Shown: positions 41,792-51,690, numbered from the stretch's first letter. The stretch: 64,000 nucleotides of DNA from Segatella maculosa DSM 19339 = JCM 15638 (GCF_000382385.1 NZ_KB908319.1:124001-188000); one strand, 5' to 3'. Numbers and translations: made by a program. The notes: generated from the letters alone by a model not told the origin.

Positions 41792-43153
41792 TTATTTGAC
41801 TTTGAGTTTCTTTCCGGCCCGTATTCCGCTGCCTTGAATGCCGTTAAGACGTTTCAATTTCGTTACGGTGGTGTTGTTGCGCTTAGCGATTTCCGACAAC
41901 GTATCACCCTCGCGGATTGTCACACTCCTACCTTTTGCCGGACGTTCTCTCTTTTTCCGGCCCTGCTTTCTGCCATTTCTGCTTACCTGTTTGCCGTATT
42001 TGTAGACGCGTCTGTAGCGAGTGATGGTCGGTTCTTCATCGTTTACCTCGACCTCGGTGCGCTTGTTCTGCAACTCATTCGGCATGTAATTGTAGATGGC
42101 GTCTTCATTGTCGATGAACTTCATCACCGACATCGTGGGCAGACGGAGCGCAGATGGGCGCCACTTTCCATTGACAATATTGTGACGATATTGCGGGTTC
42201 AGTTCGGCAATCTGGTCCACATCGAGACCCAATACGTGGGCCACTTGCTCGAAATGCAGGTCACGGTTGACGACGACGGTGTCGGTCTTAGCCGGCAAAT
42301 CGGTCATCATCGGGCAGATATTGTGCTCACAATAGTAATTCATAATATAGTTAGCGGCAATGAATGCGGGCACATATCCGCGCGTTTCCCGCGGCAGATA
42401 GGGATAAATCTGCCAGTAATCATTCTGCTTGGAGCGGTGAATAGCCTTGTTGATTTTGTCGGGGCCGCAGTTATAAGCAGCAATCACAAGGTTCCAATCC
42501 CCATAGATTTTATAAAGGTCGTTCAGGTAATGGGCTGCCGCATAAGACGCTTTTACGGGGTCACGCCGCTCATCTACCAATGTATTTACCGTCAATCCGT
42601 ATCGCTTGGCCGTGTTGAGCATGAACTGCCAAAGGCCAGTTGCGCCCACTCGGGACACGGCTCTGGGGTTCAAAGCCGACTCAATGACGGGCAAATATTT
42701 TAGTTCCAAGGGCAGTCCATAGCTTTCCAAGGCCTCCTCAAAGATAGGCATATAGAAGTTTTGTGCGCCCAACATGTAACTTACCGAGCGGCGAAGGCGA
42801 CCGCTATATCGGTCGATGAACTGTTGAACCACGTCGTTATAAGGCATCTCGATGAGCGTGGGAAGCATGCTCAGACGTTTCATATAGACCGATTTTTCAT
42901 ACACGGGATTAACGTCAGGCAGGTTGCATGAGGTGTCAGGACGCAGATACTTCGTGTTATACAGGTGCATCAAGCTGTCAAGTTCCATGGTCATGGCCTC
43001 TGGAAGCTCGATAACTTCCCGCTTTCCGTGTGCATTTGTGACGGTGATTTCAGTCTCTTCGTTGTCGTTGTCTGCGTCGTCAACCACTTGTGCCTGCACT
43101 TTCACGGTGCTGGCAAGCAAGAGCGAGAGGGCGATTAAGTATATTCTTTTCAT
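41792..43153 (-). CDS. mltD: Membrane-bound lytic murein transglycosylase D with LysM
   Basis: The 453-residue protein has a signal peptide (first 21 residues) and an SLT (GH23) domain (about 135-260) with the catalytic Glu in PVIESALNP and the motifs GATGLWQFM and AAYNCGP. A C-terminal LysM domain (about 408-453) binds peptidoglycan. It cleaves the glycan strand with formation of 1,6-anhydroMurNAc. Only one LysM is clear, whereas E. coli MltD has two. It sits between DUF5683 and relA in the par operon. Confidence 0.92.
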   Translation of the reverse strand: MKRIYLIALSLLLASTVKVQAQVVDDADNDNEETEITVTNAHGKREVIELPEAMTMELDSLMHLYNTKYLRPDTSCNLPDVNPVYEKSVYMKRLSMLPTLIEMPYNDVVQQFIDRYSGRLRRSVSYMLGAQNFYMPIFEEALESYGLPLELKYLPVIESALNPRAVSRVGATGLWQFMLNTAKRYGLTVNTLVDERRDPVKASYAAAHYLNDLYKIYGDWNLVIAAYNCGPDKINKAIHRSKQNDYWQIYPYLPRETRGYVPAFIAANYIMNYYCEHNICPMMTDLPAKTDTVVVNRDLHFEQVAHVLGLDVDQIAELNPQYRHNIVNGKWRPSALRLPTMSVMKFIDNEDAIYNYMPNELQNKRTEVEVNDEEPTITRYRRVYKYGKQVSRNGRKQGRKKRERPAKGRSVTIREGDTLSEIAKRNNTTVTKLKRLNGIQGSGIRAGKKLKVK

Positions 43154-43215
43154 TTTAAAATAGGGTTCTATCTTTCAATTCTGTTTTTTCTTTTCCACAT
43201 GAAGGCCTGATGAAG

Positions 43216-43926
43216 TCAGAAATTCAAGCTACAATGCAGACCGATTCCTCCTGAACGGAGCGGATGACGTTGGTAATCGGTATTGACAATGGCCGGTTCG
43301 ACACGCAGACTGAGGTCGTTCGAGATGTCGAATTCGGAGAGGGAGGCGTCCACATAGGCATCGATTACCGACAAGGCATACACACCTGCGAGGACAAAAA
43401 AACTCATATCGCGCCACCTTCTATAGCGGTCTTTGCGTCTTTTGAACAAGTCTTGATAGCGACTGATGTTCTCATTGGTGATCTTAGCGCCTAAATGCAT
43501 GAACTGATTATAGCTTGCCGTCGAGGGATCATTGTCCATAATGTCCATGTAGGCCTGCGAGTAATCGTGATACATTTGGTTATTCCATGTCATTGCATAC
43601 ATGCAACCAACGATGCCACCATATATAATAGGAAGCTTCCAGAACTTACGATTGTAGATTTGACCAGCTCCCGGAAGCACCAATCCCAGCCATAGTGCGC
43701 GCTTAGGGTCGGGCTTCCATGTCGCCCAATCACGCTTTTTCTTCGTCATCTGCAGGGAGTCCGTTGCCAAAGTCACGCTGTCGGCATGCGTCAGCACTTC
43801 AGCTGCCTTGATATTTGGTGCATCTGCAAGCGGCATATGCCTCTCCTCATGCTGCGCATAGGCACAGAATGGCAGGGCAAACAAGGCCATCGCAGCGATG
43901 ATATGGGAGCGTCTTGCAGAAGACAT
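43216..43926 (-). CDS. DUF5683-family protein
   Basis: The 236-residue protein has a signal peptide (ending near CAYAQ) and two or three hydrophobic segments in the DUF5683 core (about residues 75-190), with ALWLGLVLPGAGQIYNRKFWK and a later ALSVIDAYVDA segment. The family occurs in Bacteroidota, often beside parB, and has no established role; it probably lies in the envelope. It begins 3 bp after the parB stop, so the two are translated together. Confidence 0.85.
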   Translation of the reverse strand: MSSARRSHIIAAMALFALPFCAYAQHEERHMPLADAPNIKAAEVLTHADSVTLATDSLQMTKKKRDWATWKPDPKRALWLGLVLPGAGQIYNRKFWKLPIIYGGIVGCMYAMTWNNQMYHDYSQAYMDIMDNDPSTASYNQFMHLGAKITNENISRYQDLFKRRKDRYRRWRDMSFFVLAGVYALSVIDAYVDASLSEFDISNDLSLRVEPAIVNTDYQRHPLRSGGIGLHCSLNF

Positions 43927-43929
43927 GCC

Positions 43930-44817
43930 TCACTTCAGTTTGTCAAAGGCGTTCATGATGCGCTCCAACTCTTCTTCGTTGGCAAAAGGTATGCTGATTT
44001 TCCCCTTTCCCTTGGCGGAACAAGTCATTTGAACCTTAGTATTGAAGAACGAAGCCAACCGGTTTTTGAGTGCATTAAACGTTTCCGGGAGCTGATTGCG
44101 CGCCACAATCTTCTTCTTCCCGCTTTCAATATCCTCGCCACTCTTCAGTGCCTGCACCAACTCCTCCACCTTTCTTACGGAGTAACCGTTCTTCAGTATC
44201 TCTTTGAAAAGCTTGATTTGAAGTGCCGGACTGTCCAAGGCAAGCAGCGCACGGGCATGACCCATGTCGATAGTTTTGTTCTGTAAGGCCATCTGAACCT
44301 GTGCCGGCAGCTTCAAGAGTCGCAGATAATTGGTAATGGCCGTGCGGCTTTTGCCTACACGTTCCGACACTTTCTCCTGCGTCATTCCACTACCTTCGAG
44401 CAGATGTTCATAGGCCAAGGCAATCTCGATGGCGTTCAAATCCTCGCGTTGGATATTCTCCACAAGGGCCATTTCCATGACATTCTCGTCCTTGATGGTG
44501 CGAATATAGGCCGGAAGCGCCTTGAGTCCTGCCAGTTGAGAGGCTCTCCAGCGGCGTTCCCCAGCTATGATCTGGAAGCGGTTGTCGGCAATCTGGCGGA
44601 GGGTTATCGGCTGAATGATGCCGATTTCACGAATGCTGTTGGCCAATTCCTGCAAAGCTTCGGGGGCAAACTCGCGGCGAGGCTGGTTGGGATTGGCTTC
44701 AATCTGATCGATTGCAATCTCGTTGATGGTCGAAGACCCCTGCGTTCGAACGGCATCTGTAGAGATGAGCGCGTCGAGACCACGGCCTAAGGTGTTGTAT
44801 TTCTTGTGTACTGCCAT
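43930..44817 (-). CDS. parB: Chromosome-partitioning protein ParB
   Basis: The 295-residue protein binds parS sites and loads onto DNA as a CTP-dependent clamp. The N-terminal domain shows the CTP-binding motif GERRWRAS (about residues 78-85), then the helix-turn-helix TQEKVSERVGKSRTAITNYLRL (read in parts) and a C-terminal dimerisation domain. It follows parA by 32 bp. No complete parS was seen in this window. Confidence 0.95.
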   Translation of the reverse strand: MAVHKKYNTLGRGLDALISTDAVRTQGSSTINEIAIDQIEANPNQPRREFAPEALQELANSIREIGIIQPITLRQIADNRFQIIAGERRWRASQLAGLKALPAYIRTIKDENVMEMALVENIQREDLNAIEIALAYEHLLEGSGMTQEKVSERVGKSRTAITNYLRLLKLPAQVQMALQNKTIDMGHARALLALDSPALQIKLFKEILKNGYSVRKVEELVQALKSGEDIESGKKKIVARNQLPETFNALKNRLASFFNTKVQMTCSAKGKGKISIPFANEEELERIMNAFDKLK

Positions 44818-44849
44818 TTCTGTTTCGTTGTTCTTTTAAAGAATCTGAC

Positions 44850-45614
44850 TCATCTCTCCTTATCGATGAGCTCTTTTGCCAAGGTCAAGTGGTTCTTGGC
44901 ACCGGCCGATTCGGCATCGTAGAGAATCACAGGCAGCCCATGACTCGGACTTTCGCTTAGCTTCACGTTACGCTGAATGACCGTCTTGAAGACCAATTCT
45001 TGGAAATGTCGTTTCACCTCGTCATAGATTTGGTTGGCCAAACGCAGGCGACTGTCGTACATAGTCAGCAAAAATCCCTCGATTTCCAACTGCTGATTGA
45101 GTTTGCTCTTGATGATTTTTATGGTGCTTAGCAGCTTACTGATGCCCTCAAGTGCAAAGTATTCGCACTGCACGGGAATGATGACTGAGTCGGCAGCCGT
45201 CAGGGCATTGACCGTAATCAGGCCCAATGAAGGACTGCAATCGATGAGGATATAATCATAATCGTTGCGAATCGGGTCGAGAAGACGCTTCAAAACGCGT
45301 TCGCGACTTTCAAGGTTGAGCATCTCAATCTCTGCTCCCACGAGGTCAATATGGCTCGGAATGATATCCAATCCCTTGATGTCTGTGGTGTAAATTGCAT
45401 CACGTATGTCGGCATGATCAATGATACATTCGTAAATGGAGCACTCAACATTCTTGATATCTACGCCCAATCCACTTGAAGCATTGGCCTGCGGGTCGGC
45501 ATCAACCACGAGAACCGACTTCTCAAGTGTGGCCAACGAGGCTGCCAAATTAATTGTTGTTGTGGTCTTACCCACACCTCCTTTTTGGTTAGCTAAAGCT
45601 ATAATCTTTCCCAT
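44850..45614 (-). CDS. parA: Chromosome-partitioning ATPase ParA (Soj)
   Basis: The 254-residue protein is a Walker-type ParA ATPase with the deviant Walker A KGGVGKTTTT (residues 10-19) and VDADPQAN. It lacks the N-terminal DNA-binding domain of plasmid ParA, so it is the chromosomal Soj type. With ParB it moves origin regions apart. It is the first gene of a five-gene minus-strand operon (parA-parB-DUF5683-mltD-relA) and has its own -7 box. Confidence 0.95.
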   Translation of the reverse strand: MGKIIALANQKGGVGKTTTTINLAASLATLEKSVLVVDADPQANASSGLGVDIKNVECSIYECIIDHADIRDAIYTTDIKGLDIIPSHIDLVGAEIEMLNLESRERVLKRLLDPIRNDYDYILIDCSPSLGLITVNALTAADSVIIPVQCEYFALEGISKLLSTIKIIKSKLNQQLEIEGFLLTMYDSRLRLANQIYDEVKRHFQELVFKTVIQRNVKLSESPSHGLPVILYDAESAGAKNHLTLAKELIDKER

Positions 45615-45636
45615 TTAGAAATAAGTTGATTTGCTG

Positions 45637-45644
45637 CAAAGTTA
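45637..45644 (-). promoter_or_regulatory. -7 box of the parA operon
   Basis: TAACTTTG reads from 45644 to 45637, 22 bp before the parA start at 45614. Confidence 0.55.
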
Positions 45645-45686
45645 CATATTTTACATGAAATAGGCGAGAAATAAACCTTTTTTTAG

Positions 45687-45694
45687 TACTTTTG
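45687..45694 (+). promoter_or_regulatory. -7 box of surE
   Basis: TACTTTTG lies 22 bp before the surE start; it is divergent from the parA promoter, sharing a gap of about 100 bp. Confidence 0.5.
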
Positions 45695-45716
45695 TCGCAA
45701 ACTTACACTGCAAAAG

Positions 45717-46487
45717 ATGAACCAGAAGCGTCCTTTTATCCTGATTTCCAATGACGACGGCTACCATGCCAACGGCATCAAAACCCTCGTTTCCTTTCTG
45801 AAAGACCGCGCCGACCTGCTGGTCTGTGCCCCGGAAGCAGGCCGTTCGGGCTTTGCCTGCGCCTTTTCGGCCGCTATCCCTCTGCGATTGAAACGCAGGC
45901 ACAACATGGGCGACGTGGAAGTGTGGTCATGCAACGGCACACCTGTGGACTGTGTAAAGCTCGCCGTCGACCAACTTTGCAGCGAGCGGCGGCCCGATTT
46001 GATCCTCGGCGGCATCAACCACGGTGACAATGCCTCGGTCAACAGCCACTATTCCGGTACGATGGGCGTGGCAAGAGAGGGCTGTATGAAGTATATTCCC
46101 TCTGTGGCTTTCTCTACAAGCGACTACGATGAGGAGGCCGACCTGCGCTATCTGCGCGACGATGTCTGCCGCATTGTGGACAAGGTGCTGGCCGAAGGAC
46201 TCCCGAAAGGCGTCTGCCTGAACGTGAATTTCCCCGCCAAACCGCCTTTCAATGGCGTGAAAGTGTGCCGAATGGCCTTCGGAAGTTGGGTCAACGAGGT
46301 GGTCAAGGCACGCCATCCGCATGGGTATGACTACTATTGGCTGGCCGGTGAGTGCCGAAACGACGAGCCCGAGGCCACAGACAGCGACCATTGGGCCCTG
46401 CAACATGGCTATATCGCCATCACACCCACACGGATTGACGTCACCGACTACGGCTTCATCGACACCGTGAAGGGCTGGAATCTGTAG
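45717..46487 (+). CDS. surE: 5'/3'-nucleotidase SurE
   Basis: The 256-residue protein has the SurE metal site near the N-terminus, ISNDDGYHANGI (residues 8-19), with the Asp pair, followed by APEAGRSG and the GGINHGDNA segment. It dephosphorylates nucleoside monophosphates and is often linked to stationary-phase survival. It precedes lpxB by 14 bp, a common pairing in Bacteroidales. Confidence 0.95.
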   Translation: MNQKRPFILISNDDGYHANGIKTLVSFLKDRADLLVCAPEAGRSGFACAFSAAIPLRLKRRHNMGDVEVWSCNGTPVDCVKLAVDQLCSERRPDLILGGINHGDNASVNSHYSGTMGVAREGCMKYIPSVAFSTSDYDEEADLRYLRDDVCRIVDKVLAEGLPKGVCLNVNFPAKPPFNGVKVCRMAFGSWVNEVVKARHPHGYDYYWLAGECRNDEPEATDSDHWALQHGYIAITPTRIDVTDYGFIDTVKGWNL

Positions 46488-46501
46488 CATTATCGGAGCT
46501 T

Positions 46502-47677
46502 ATGAAGTATTACCTCATCGTTGGCGAGGCCAGTGGCGACCTGCATGCCGCCCATCTCATGGCGTCATTGAAAAGGAATGACCATGAAGCCGAGTTCCGT
46601 TTCTTCGGAGGCGACTTGATGACGGCCGTGGGGGGAACGCGCGTAAAACACTATCGGGAACTTGCCTACATGGGTTTCGTGCCCGTGTTGCTGCATCTTC
46701 GCACGATATTCCGCAACATGTCGCGCTGCAAGAAAGACATTGTTGCATGGCATCCCGACGTGGTTATCCTTGTAGACTACCCCGGTTTCAATCTCAATAT
46801 CGCCCGTTTTCTGAAGCAAAAAACCGACATTCCGGCCTTTTATTACATCTCTCCAAAGATATGGGCGTGGAAAGAATGGCGCATCAAAGCCATACGACGC
46901 GACATCAAAGAGCTGTTTTCCATCTTGCCGTTCGAGGTACCTTTCTATGAAGAAAAGCATCATTACAAAATCCATTACGTGGGCAATCCGACGGCACATG
47001 AGGTGCATTCGTTCCTGAAAGCCCATCATGAGGATTTCAAAACCTTTTGTGAGCGACACCAGATGGCCGATGACAAACCGTTCATCGCCCTGCTTCCCGG
47101 CAGCAGGAAGCAAGAAATCAAGGACAATCTTCCTGCGATGATAGCTGCATCGGCACGTTATGCCGACCGCTTTAGGCTCGTTTTGGCGTGCGCCCCTGCG
47201 ATTGAAGACGCCTTTTATCAAGAGATTATGGAAAGAACGGGACCTGCCAAGTCTATTGTTTCACTGGTGAAAGACGACACATATGCCTTGCTTTCCCATG
47301 CAACGGCAGCCTTGGTGACCAGCGGAACAGCCACTTTAGAGACCGCTTTATTGCATGTTCCGCAAGTAGTTTGCTACAGAACGCCCGTGCCACGGCTTAT
47401 CCGTTGGGCCTTCAACCACGTGCTTTCGTGTCACTATATCTCGCTCGTTAACCTCATTGCCGACCGTGATGTCGTGGCAGAACTCTTTGCTGACCGCTTC
47501 ACAACGGACAATATTGCGACCGAACTTGCACGTTTATTGCCCGGAGGAACAGGGCGTGAGGCCATGCTCAAAGCCTATCAAGAGGTGGAAGAGCGGTTGG
47601 GCAATGAGGTAGCTCCCGACAATGCGGCCCGCTTGATGGTCAACCTACTCAGGCAGGAAGCCGACTGTTGTCCTTGA
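46502..47677 (+). CDS. lpxB: Lipid-A-disaccharide synthase
   Basis: The 391-residue GT19 enzyme joins UDP-2,3-diacylglucosamine and lipid X to form the lipid A disaccharide. The start motif GEASGDLHA (residues 8-16), GGDLM, the DYPGFNLNIA segment, YYISPKIWAW and LLPGSRKQEI are all present. It shows a Gram-negative outer membrane. It follows surE closely on the same transcript. Dispersed family A repeats follow its 3' end. Confidence 0.96.
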   Translation: MKYYLIVGEASGDLHAAHLMASLKRNDHEAEFRFFGGDLMTAVGGTRVKHYRELAYMGFVPVLLHLRTIFRNMSRCKKDIVAWHPDVVILVDYPGFNLNIARFLKQKTDIPAFYYISPKIWAWKEWRIKAIRRDIKELFSILPFEVPFYEEKHHYKIHYVGNPTAHEVHSFLKAHHEDFKTFCERHQMADDKPFIALLPGSRKQEIKDNLPAMIAASARYADRFRLVLACAPAIEDAFYQEIMERTGPAKSIVSLVKDDTYALLSHATAALVTSGTATLETALLHVPQVVCYRTPVPRLIRWAFNHVLSCHYISLVNLIADRDVVAELFADRFTTDNIATELARLLPGGTGREAMLKAYQEVEERLGNEVAPDNAARLMVNLLRQEADCCP

Positions 47678-47754
47678 ACAGAGGTGCCTTTTCTTGTAAG
47701 CATGTTTCATATCGAATTTGCAAACGTCTGCAATTTTTTGCATCTTTGCAGTAT

Positions 47755-47847
47755 GTAGGGACGCACGGCTCGTGCGTCCGCTCGCATTGTAGTTGACAAG
47801 TTGATTGTTCCACGCTGATCGGACGCACGGACCGTACGTCCCTACAG
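47755..47847. repeat. Inverted pair of family A repeats
   Basis: Two family A hairpins, 47755-47785 (GTAGGGACGCACGGCTCGTG..) and 47816-47847 (GGACGCACGGACCGTACGTCCC), face each other in the gene-free stretch 47678-48151. Apart from these and the promoter at 48011 I see nothing else there. Confidence 0.82.
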
Positions 47848-47987
47848 CCTCGGCATGGCTATATTTGTTTTGCAACCTCTATTGAGATGTCATTTCTTTT
47901 GCGTATTTTCAAGGTTCAGAGAAACCGGTATCAGACCACAATAGTATTGCTCCTTCGAAAAAACTGCGGCATTTTTATCTGTTTGGG

Positions 47988-48018
47988 TTTGCTGTTTTTA
48001 TTTTTTCTTTTATCTTTG
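47988..48018 (+). promoter_or_regulatory. Promoter of the TonB receptor operon
   Basis: A -33 TTTG (47988-47991) and a -7 TATCTTTG (48011-48018) with 19-bp spacing. The leader would be about 128 nt, long enough for regulation. Confidence 0.6.
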
Positions 48019-48151
48019 CAAAAACGTTTCGTGACCCTTCTTTCGTCACGAAAACAGTGAGAAACGAAACATGAATACAGACCGAAGACGACGCAGGTCG
48101 CTATATATAATAAGGTGTAAGACTCACCTTGCCGCCTTTCATACAAAAGGA

Positions 48152-50581
48152 ATGAAACGCTTTCCCATCATTTGTCTCCTTTTGCTGTGGACTTTCGGCC
48201 TGTCGGCACAGACACAACAAACTATATCAACGGCCCCTGCGCGCGAAACGACCGAGGAATACAAGCCGAAACGGCACACCGTGAGCGGCTATGTGCGCAA
48301 CAATACGGGCGAATTGCTCATCAATGCGACGGTTTTCGACCTCACTACGAAGCAAGGAACGACGACCAACGAGTATGGTTTCTTTGCTTTAACGCTTCCC
48401 GATGGCCTCCACAGGCTGCGAATTTCTTACTTAGGCTACGAAGAGCACGTCGAACACGTTGATTTGCAGGCCGACCGACGACTCAATGTGAGCCTTTCCG
48501 AGATGCCATCCCTTTCAACTGTCGTCGTAACCGGCGACCTTAACTCCCCAATGCTCAACACACAGACGGGCAAACGCTCGCTTTCGCAGAAAGATATACG
48601 CGGGGAATTCGCCCTATTGTCCTCGCCTGACGTTGTAAAGTCGCTCCAACGCATCAGCGGTGTCGCTGAAGGTACCGAGCTGGTCAGCGGCCTTTACGTG
48701 CATGGAGGCAACAACGACGAGAACCTTTTCCTGCTTGATGGAACCCCACTCTACCAAATCAACCACACGATGGGACTGTTCTCGGCCTTCAATGTGGACA
48801 TGGTGAAAAACGTCGACTTCTATAAAAGCGGGTTTCCAGCCCGATATGGCGGGCGTTTGTCAAGCGTTATCGACGTGCGGACCAATGACGGTGACATGCA
48901 AAAGCACCACGGCAGCTATCGCATCGGGCTGCTCGACGGCAGTATTCACTTCGAAGGACCTATTATCAAGGGGAGAACATCCTACAACATAGGCCTGCGA
49001 AGAAGCTGGCTCGACCTCTTCACCACGCCGATCTTTGCCATTATAAACCGCTCAAACAATGAAGACAAGTTCTCTTTGGGCTATCATTTCTATGATCTCA
49101 ATGCCAAACTGACGCATATCGTCAACAGTCGGTCGCGACTTTCGCTGAGCCTGTATCAAGGTCGCGACGCTCTTAAGAGCAAAGATGAATACAATCAGAC
49201 CTATGGAAACGGGAACTACGGCAGCAACGACCTTACACGTAACGACTTTCATTGGGGAAATCTCAATGCAGCCCTCAATTGGTCGTATCTGATGGCCCCT
49301 CAACTGCAAGCCAACTTCACGGCCGTGTTCACCAGAAACAGCACCCATTACAATACACTTTATGAAAGTAACGACCGAAGTGAGACGAGAAACGACTTCA
49401 CCCGCACGGAACACGGCTACCGTTCGGCCATCTACGACGCCGGTTACCGCATGGCATTCGACTATAGGCCCACGCCCGGCCATCATATCCGCTTCGGTAA
49501 CGACTATACATGGCATCTGTTCAAACCCCAAACCTATGCCAACACTAGCCAATATGGCGCGAACGAGAAGCGCGACACGGCACGACTGGCCGGCAGTAAC
49601 CGCCACATAGCCCACGAGATAAGCCTCTATGCCGAGGACGAAATGGTGCTTTCGCAGCGTTGGACGCTGAATGCGGGGGCCAACATCGGGCTGTTCCACA
49701 TCGGTAGTCGGCTCTTTTGCAACGTCGATCCGCGTGCAGCAGTGAAATATCAACTATCGGAAAAGGTATCACTAAAGGGCAGTTTCACCACGATGAGCCA
49801 GTTCGTTCACAAGATATCCAACTCATATATCGACCTTCCGACGGACTATTGGGTGCCCACAACGGCCAACCTTCGCCCGATGCGAAGCCAGCAATGGGCC
49901 ATCGGCGCCTATATCATGCCCGACAAGCATTGGCTCTTTTCGGTCGAAGGATACTACAAACAGTCTGCCCACCTGCTGCAATATGCTAACTGGATGGGCA
50001 TAGAACCGCCGGCAGAACGCTGGCAAGACATGGTGATGGACGGGCGCGGACGCTTCTACGGAATGGAGCTTGATGCACGATATCATGCCGCGCGCTTGGA
50101 ACTGAGCGCAGCTTACACGCTATCATGGAACAAACGGAAGTTCGATCACTATTATCCCGGCTGGTTTAATGACAAATTTGACAACCGCCATAAGCTCAAC
50201 CTCAACCTGCATTACCGCCTTTCGAAGGGCACTTTCGCCTATGCTGCTTGGACCTATCGCAGCGGTAACCGTGCAACGACGCCCACACAGTATGCCCCAC
50301 TGCCCGACTTTGGGAACGGAAGTGAGCAGGGTTATATCTACGAGCGGCCCAACAACATCGCATTGCCGGCCTATCACCGGCTCGACCTCGGCGTCAATAT
50401 CCACCACAAGACCAAACATGGGCATGAACGCATCTGGAACTGGAGCGTATATAACGCATATTGCCACTTGAACACGCTGTGGATAGACATGAAGTACGAC
50501 GAACAGCGGGGCTATGTGCGTGCCAAGGCCAAAGGTTACATTCCGATTATCCCCTCATTCAGTTACACCATCAAGTTCTAA
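48152..50581 (+). CDS. TonB-dependent receptor with carboxypeptidase-regulatory-like domain
   Basis: The 809-residue outer-membrane protein has a signal peptide (ending near LSAQ), a carboxypeptidase D regulatory-like domain (about 48-125), a plug (about 130-245) with GLYVHGGNNDENLFLLDG, and a beta-barrel to the C-terminal residues SYTIKF, ending in Phe as barrels do. It imports a ligand using energy from TonB. It is not a SusC of the polysaccharide type: no SusD follows, but a DUF4249 lipoprotein does. The frame is open upstream to 48071; I start at the signal peptide. Confidence 0.92.
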   Translation: MKRFPIICLLLLWTFGLSAQTQQTISTAPARETTEEYKPKRHTVSGYVRNNTGELLINATVFDLTTKQGTTTNEYGFFALTLPDGLHRLRISYLGYEEHVEHVDLQADRRLNVSLSEMPSLSTVVVTGDLNSPMLNTQTGKRSLSQKDIRGEFALLSSPDVVKSLQRISGVAEGTELVSGLYVHGGNNDENLFLLDGTPLYQINHTMGLFSAFNVDMVKNVDFYKSGFPARYGGRLSSVIDVRTNDGDMQKHHGSYRIGLLDGSIHFEGPIIKGRTSYNIGLRRSWLDLFTTPIFAIINRSNNEDKFSLGYHFYDLNAKLTHIVNSRSRLSLSLYQGRDALKSKDEYNQTYGNGNYGSNDLTRNDFHWGNLNAALNWSYLMAPQLQANFTAVFTRNSTHYNTLYESNDRSETRNDFTRTEHGYRSAIYDAGYRMAFDYRPTPGHHIRFGNDYTWHLFKPQTYANTSQYGANEKRDTARLAGSNRHIAHEISLYAEDEMVLSQRWTLNAGANIGLFHIGSRLFCNVDPRAAVKYQLSEKVSLKGSFTTMSQFVHKISNSYIDLPTDYWVPTTANLRPMRSQQWAIGAYIMPDKHWLFSVEGYYKQSAHLLQYANWMGIEPPAERWQDMVMDGRGRFYGMELDARYHAARLELSAAYTLSWNKRKFDHYYPGWFNDKFDNRHKLNLNLHYRLSKGTFAYAAWTYRSGNRATTPTQYAPLPDFGNGSEQGYIYERPNNIALPAYHRLDLGVNIHHKTKHGHERIWNWSVYNAYCHLNTLWIDMKYDEQRGYVRAKAKGYIPIIPSFSYTIKF

Positions 50582-50583
50582 AG

Positions 50584-51477
50584 ATGAAAAAGATATTGCT
50601 ATTCCTGTCTTGTGCGCTGCTGCTTGGCTGCAAAGACAACTTCGATATTACGAAACTCAACGGCACCGACAAGCTCGTTGTCTATTGTTTTCCATCGCCC
50701 GGCGACACAACCGACATCAATGTAGGTCGCAGTCAGCCCGTCAATGGCAAGGGAAATGCCGTGATGATTGCCGATGCAAGCGTGACCTATCAAGTCAACG
50801 GCGTGGCTTTGACCATACGAAACTTGGGAGACGGGCACTATCAGGCCATCGGACAGCAACGCGAGGGCGACCGCATCACGCTGTCGGTCAAGGCAAATGG
50901 GCTGCCGGGGACAATGGCCGAGACCACGATTCCGACCCGTCTTGCCATTGAAAAGTTCGAGGTTGACACGGTCAACATGTACGATCGGGACTACGAAGCC
51001 TTCAGAGAGAGCGAACGTTTTGCCGTTACCTTCACCGATGATGCAGCGTCTGAAGACTTCTATGCCGTGAAATTGGTTCAAAAGATAGGCCATCATTTCC
51101 GCAATCTGCGCATCAATACCCACGATGAACCGGCCATCAACGGCATGTCGGACATTGATTATGACTTCGGTTTCGACGACAGTAGCTATCAGAATGTGGT
51201 GTTCTTCACCGACAAGAGCATCAACGGACGTCGCTATACGCTCCATTTGGGCATGCCATACAGGCCGTTCAGCCCGCCACATCGCATCGAACTCTATCGC
51301 ATTTCGCCCGAATACTATCGCTTCATCAAGTCGATCAACGATGTTTCGAACAACGATATGGGCAAGATAGGACTGGCCCCTATCACGCCAACCTATAGCA
51401 ATGTGCGGGGTGGACTCGGCGTTTTAGGAGGCTGTAGCAGTGGTCTGGGTCCGTGGCTCGTTGGCGAAGAGGATTAA
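50584..51477 (+). CDS. DUF4249-family lipoprotein
   Basis: The 297-residue protein has a lipoprotein signal (LLLGC, Cys18) and the usual DUF4249 start with a short conserved part DKLVVYCFPSPGD. Members of DUF4249 are encoded next to TonB receptors with a regulatory-like domain throughout Bacteroidota and probably sit on the outer membrane as their partner lipoproteins. It begins 2 bp after the receptor stop codon. The ligand is unknown. Confidence 0.85.
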   Translation: MKKILLFLSCALLLGCKDNFDITKLNGTDKLVVYCFPSPGDTTDINVGRSQPVNGKGNAVMIADASVTYQVNGVALTIRNLGDGHYQAIGQQREGDRITLSVKANGLPGTMAETTIPTRLAIEKFEVDTVNMYDRDYEAFRESERFAVTFTDDAASEDFYAVKLVQKIGHHFRNLRINTHDEPAINGMSDIDYDFGFDDSSYQNVVFFTDKSINGRRYTLHLGMPYRPFSPPHRIELYRISPEYYRFIKSINDVSNNDMGKIGLAPITPTYSNVRGGLGVLGGCSSGLGPWLVGEED

Positions 51478-51582
51478 AACAGGCGCATGAAAAGGCTTAG
51501 GCAGAGGCTCCGGAATGCCCATGACGGCAGGCTTGGCAGCCGGCAACAGTGGGTCCGCAGTGCAATGTGGCCGATGCAGCTG

Positions 51583-51690
51583 TGCAATCTCAGCCATTTT
51601 GCGCCCTGATCTCACCCATTTTAGCGCGTAATATAGCTGAGATTGCACGGCAAAATGGCTGAGATTGCACGGCAAAATGGCTGAGATTGG
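51583..51690. repeat. Family B palindromic repeat block, 22-bp pitch
   Basis: Five units of the form AATGGCTGAGATTGCACGGCAA and its inverse between the DUF4249 gene and the nitroreductase gene. Just beyond the block, the segment TAAGTCGTTG is shared with the MITE-like element at 5201-5425. Confidence 0.85.
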
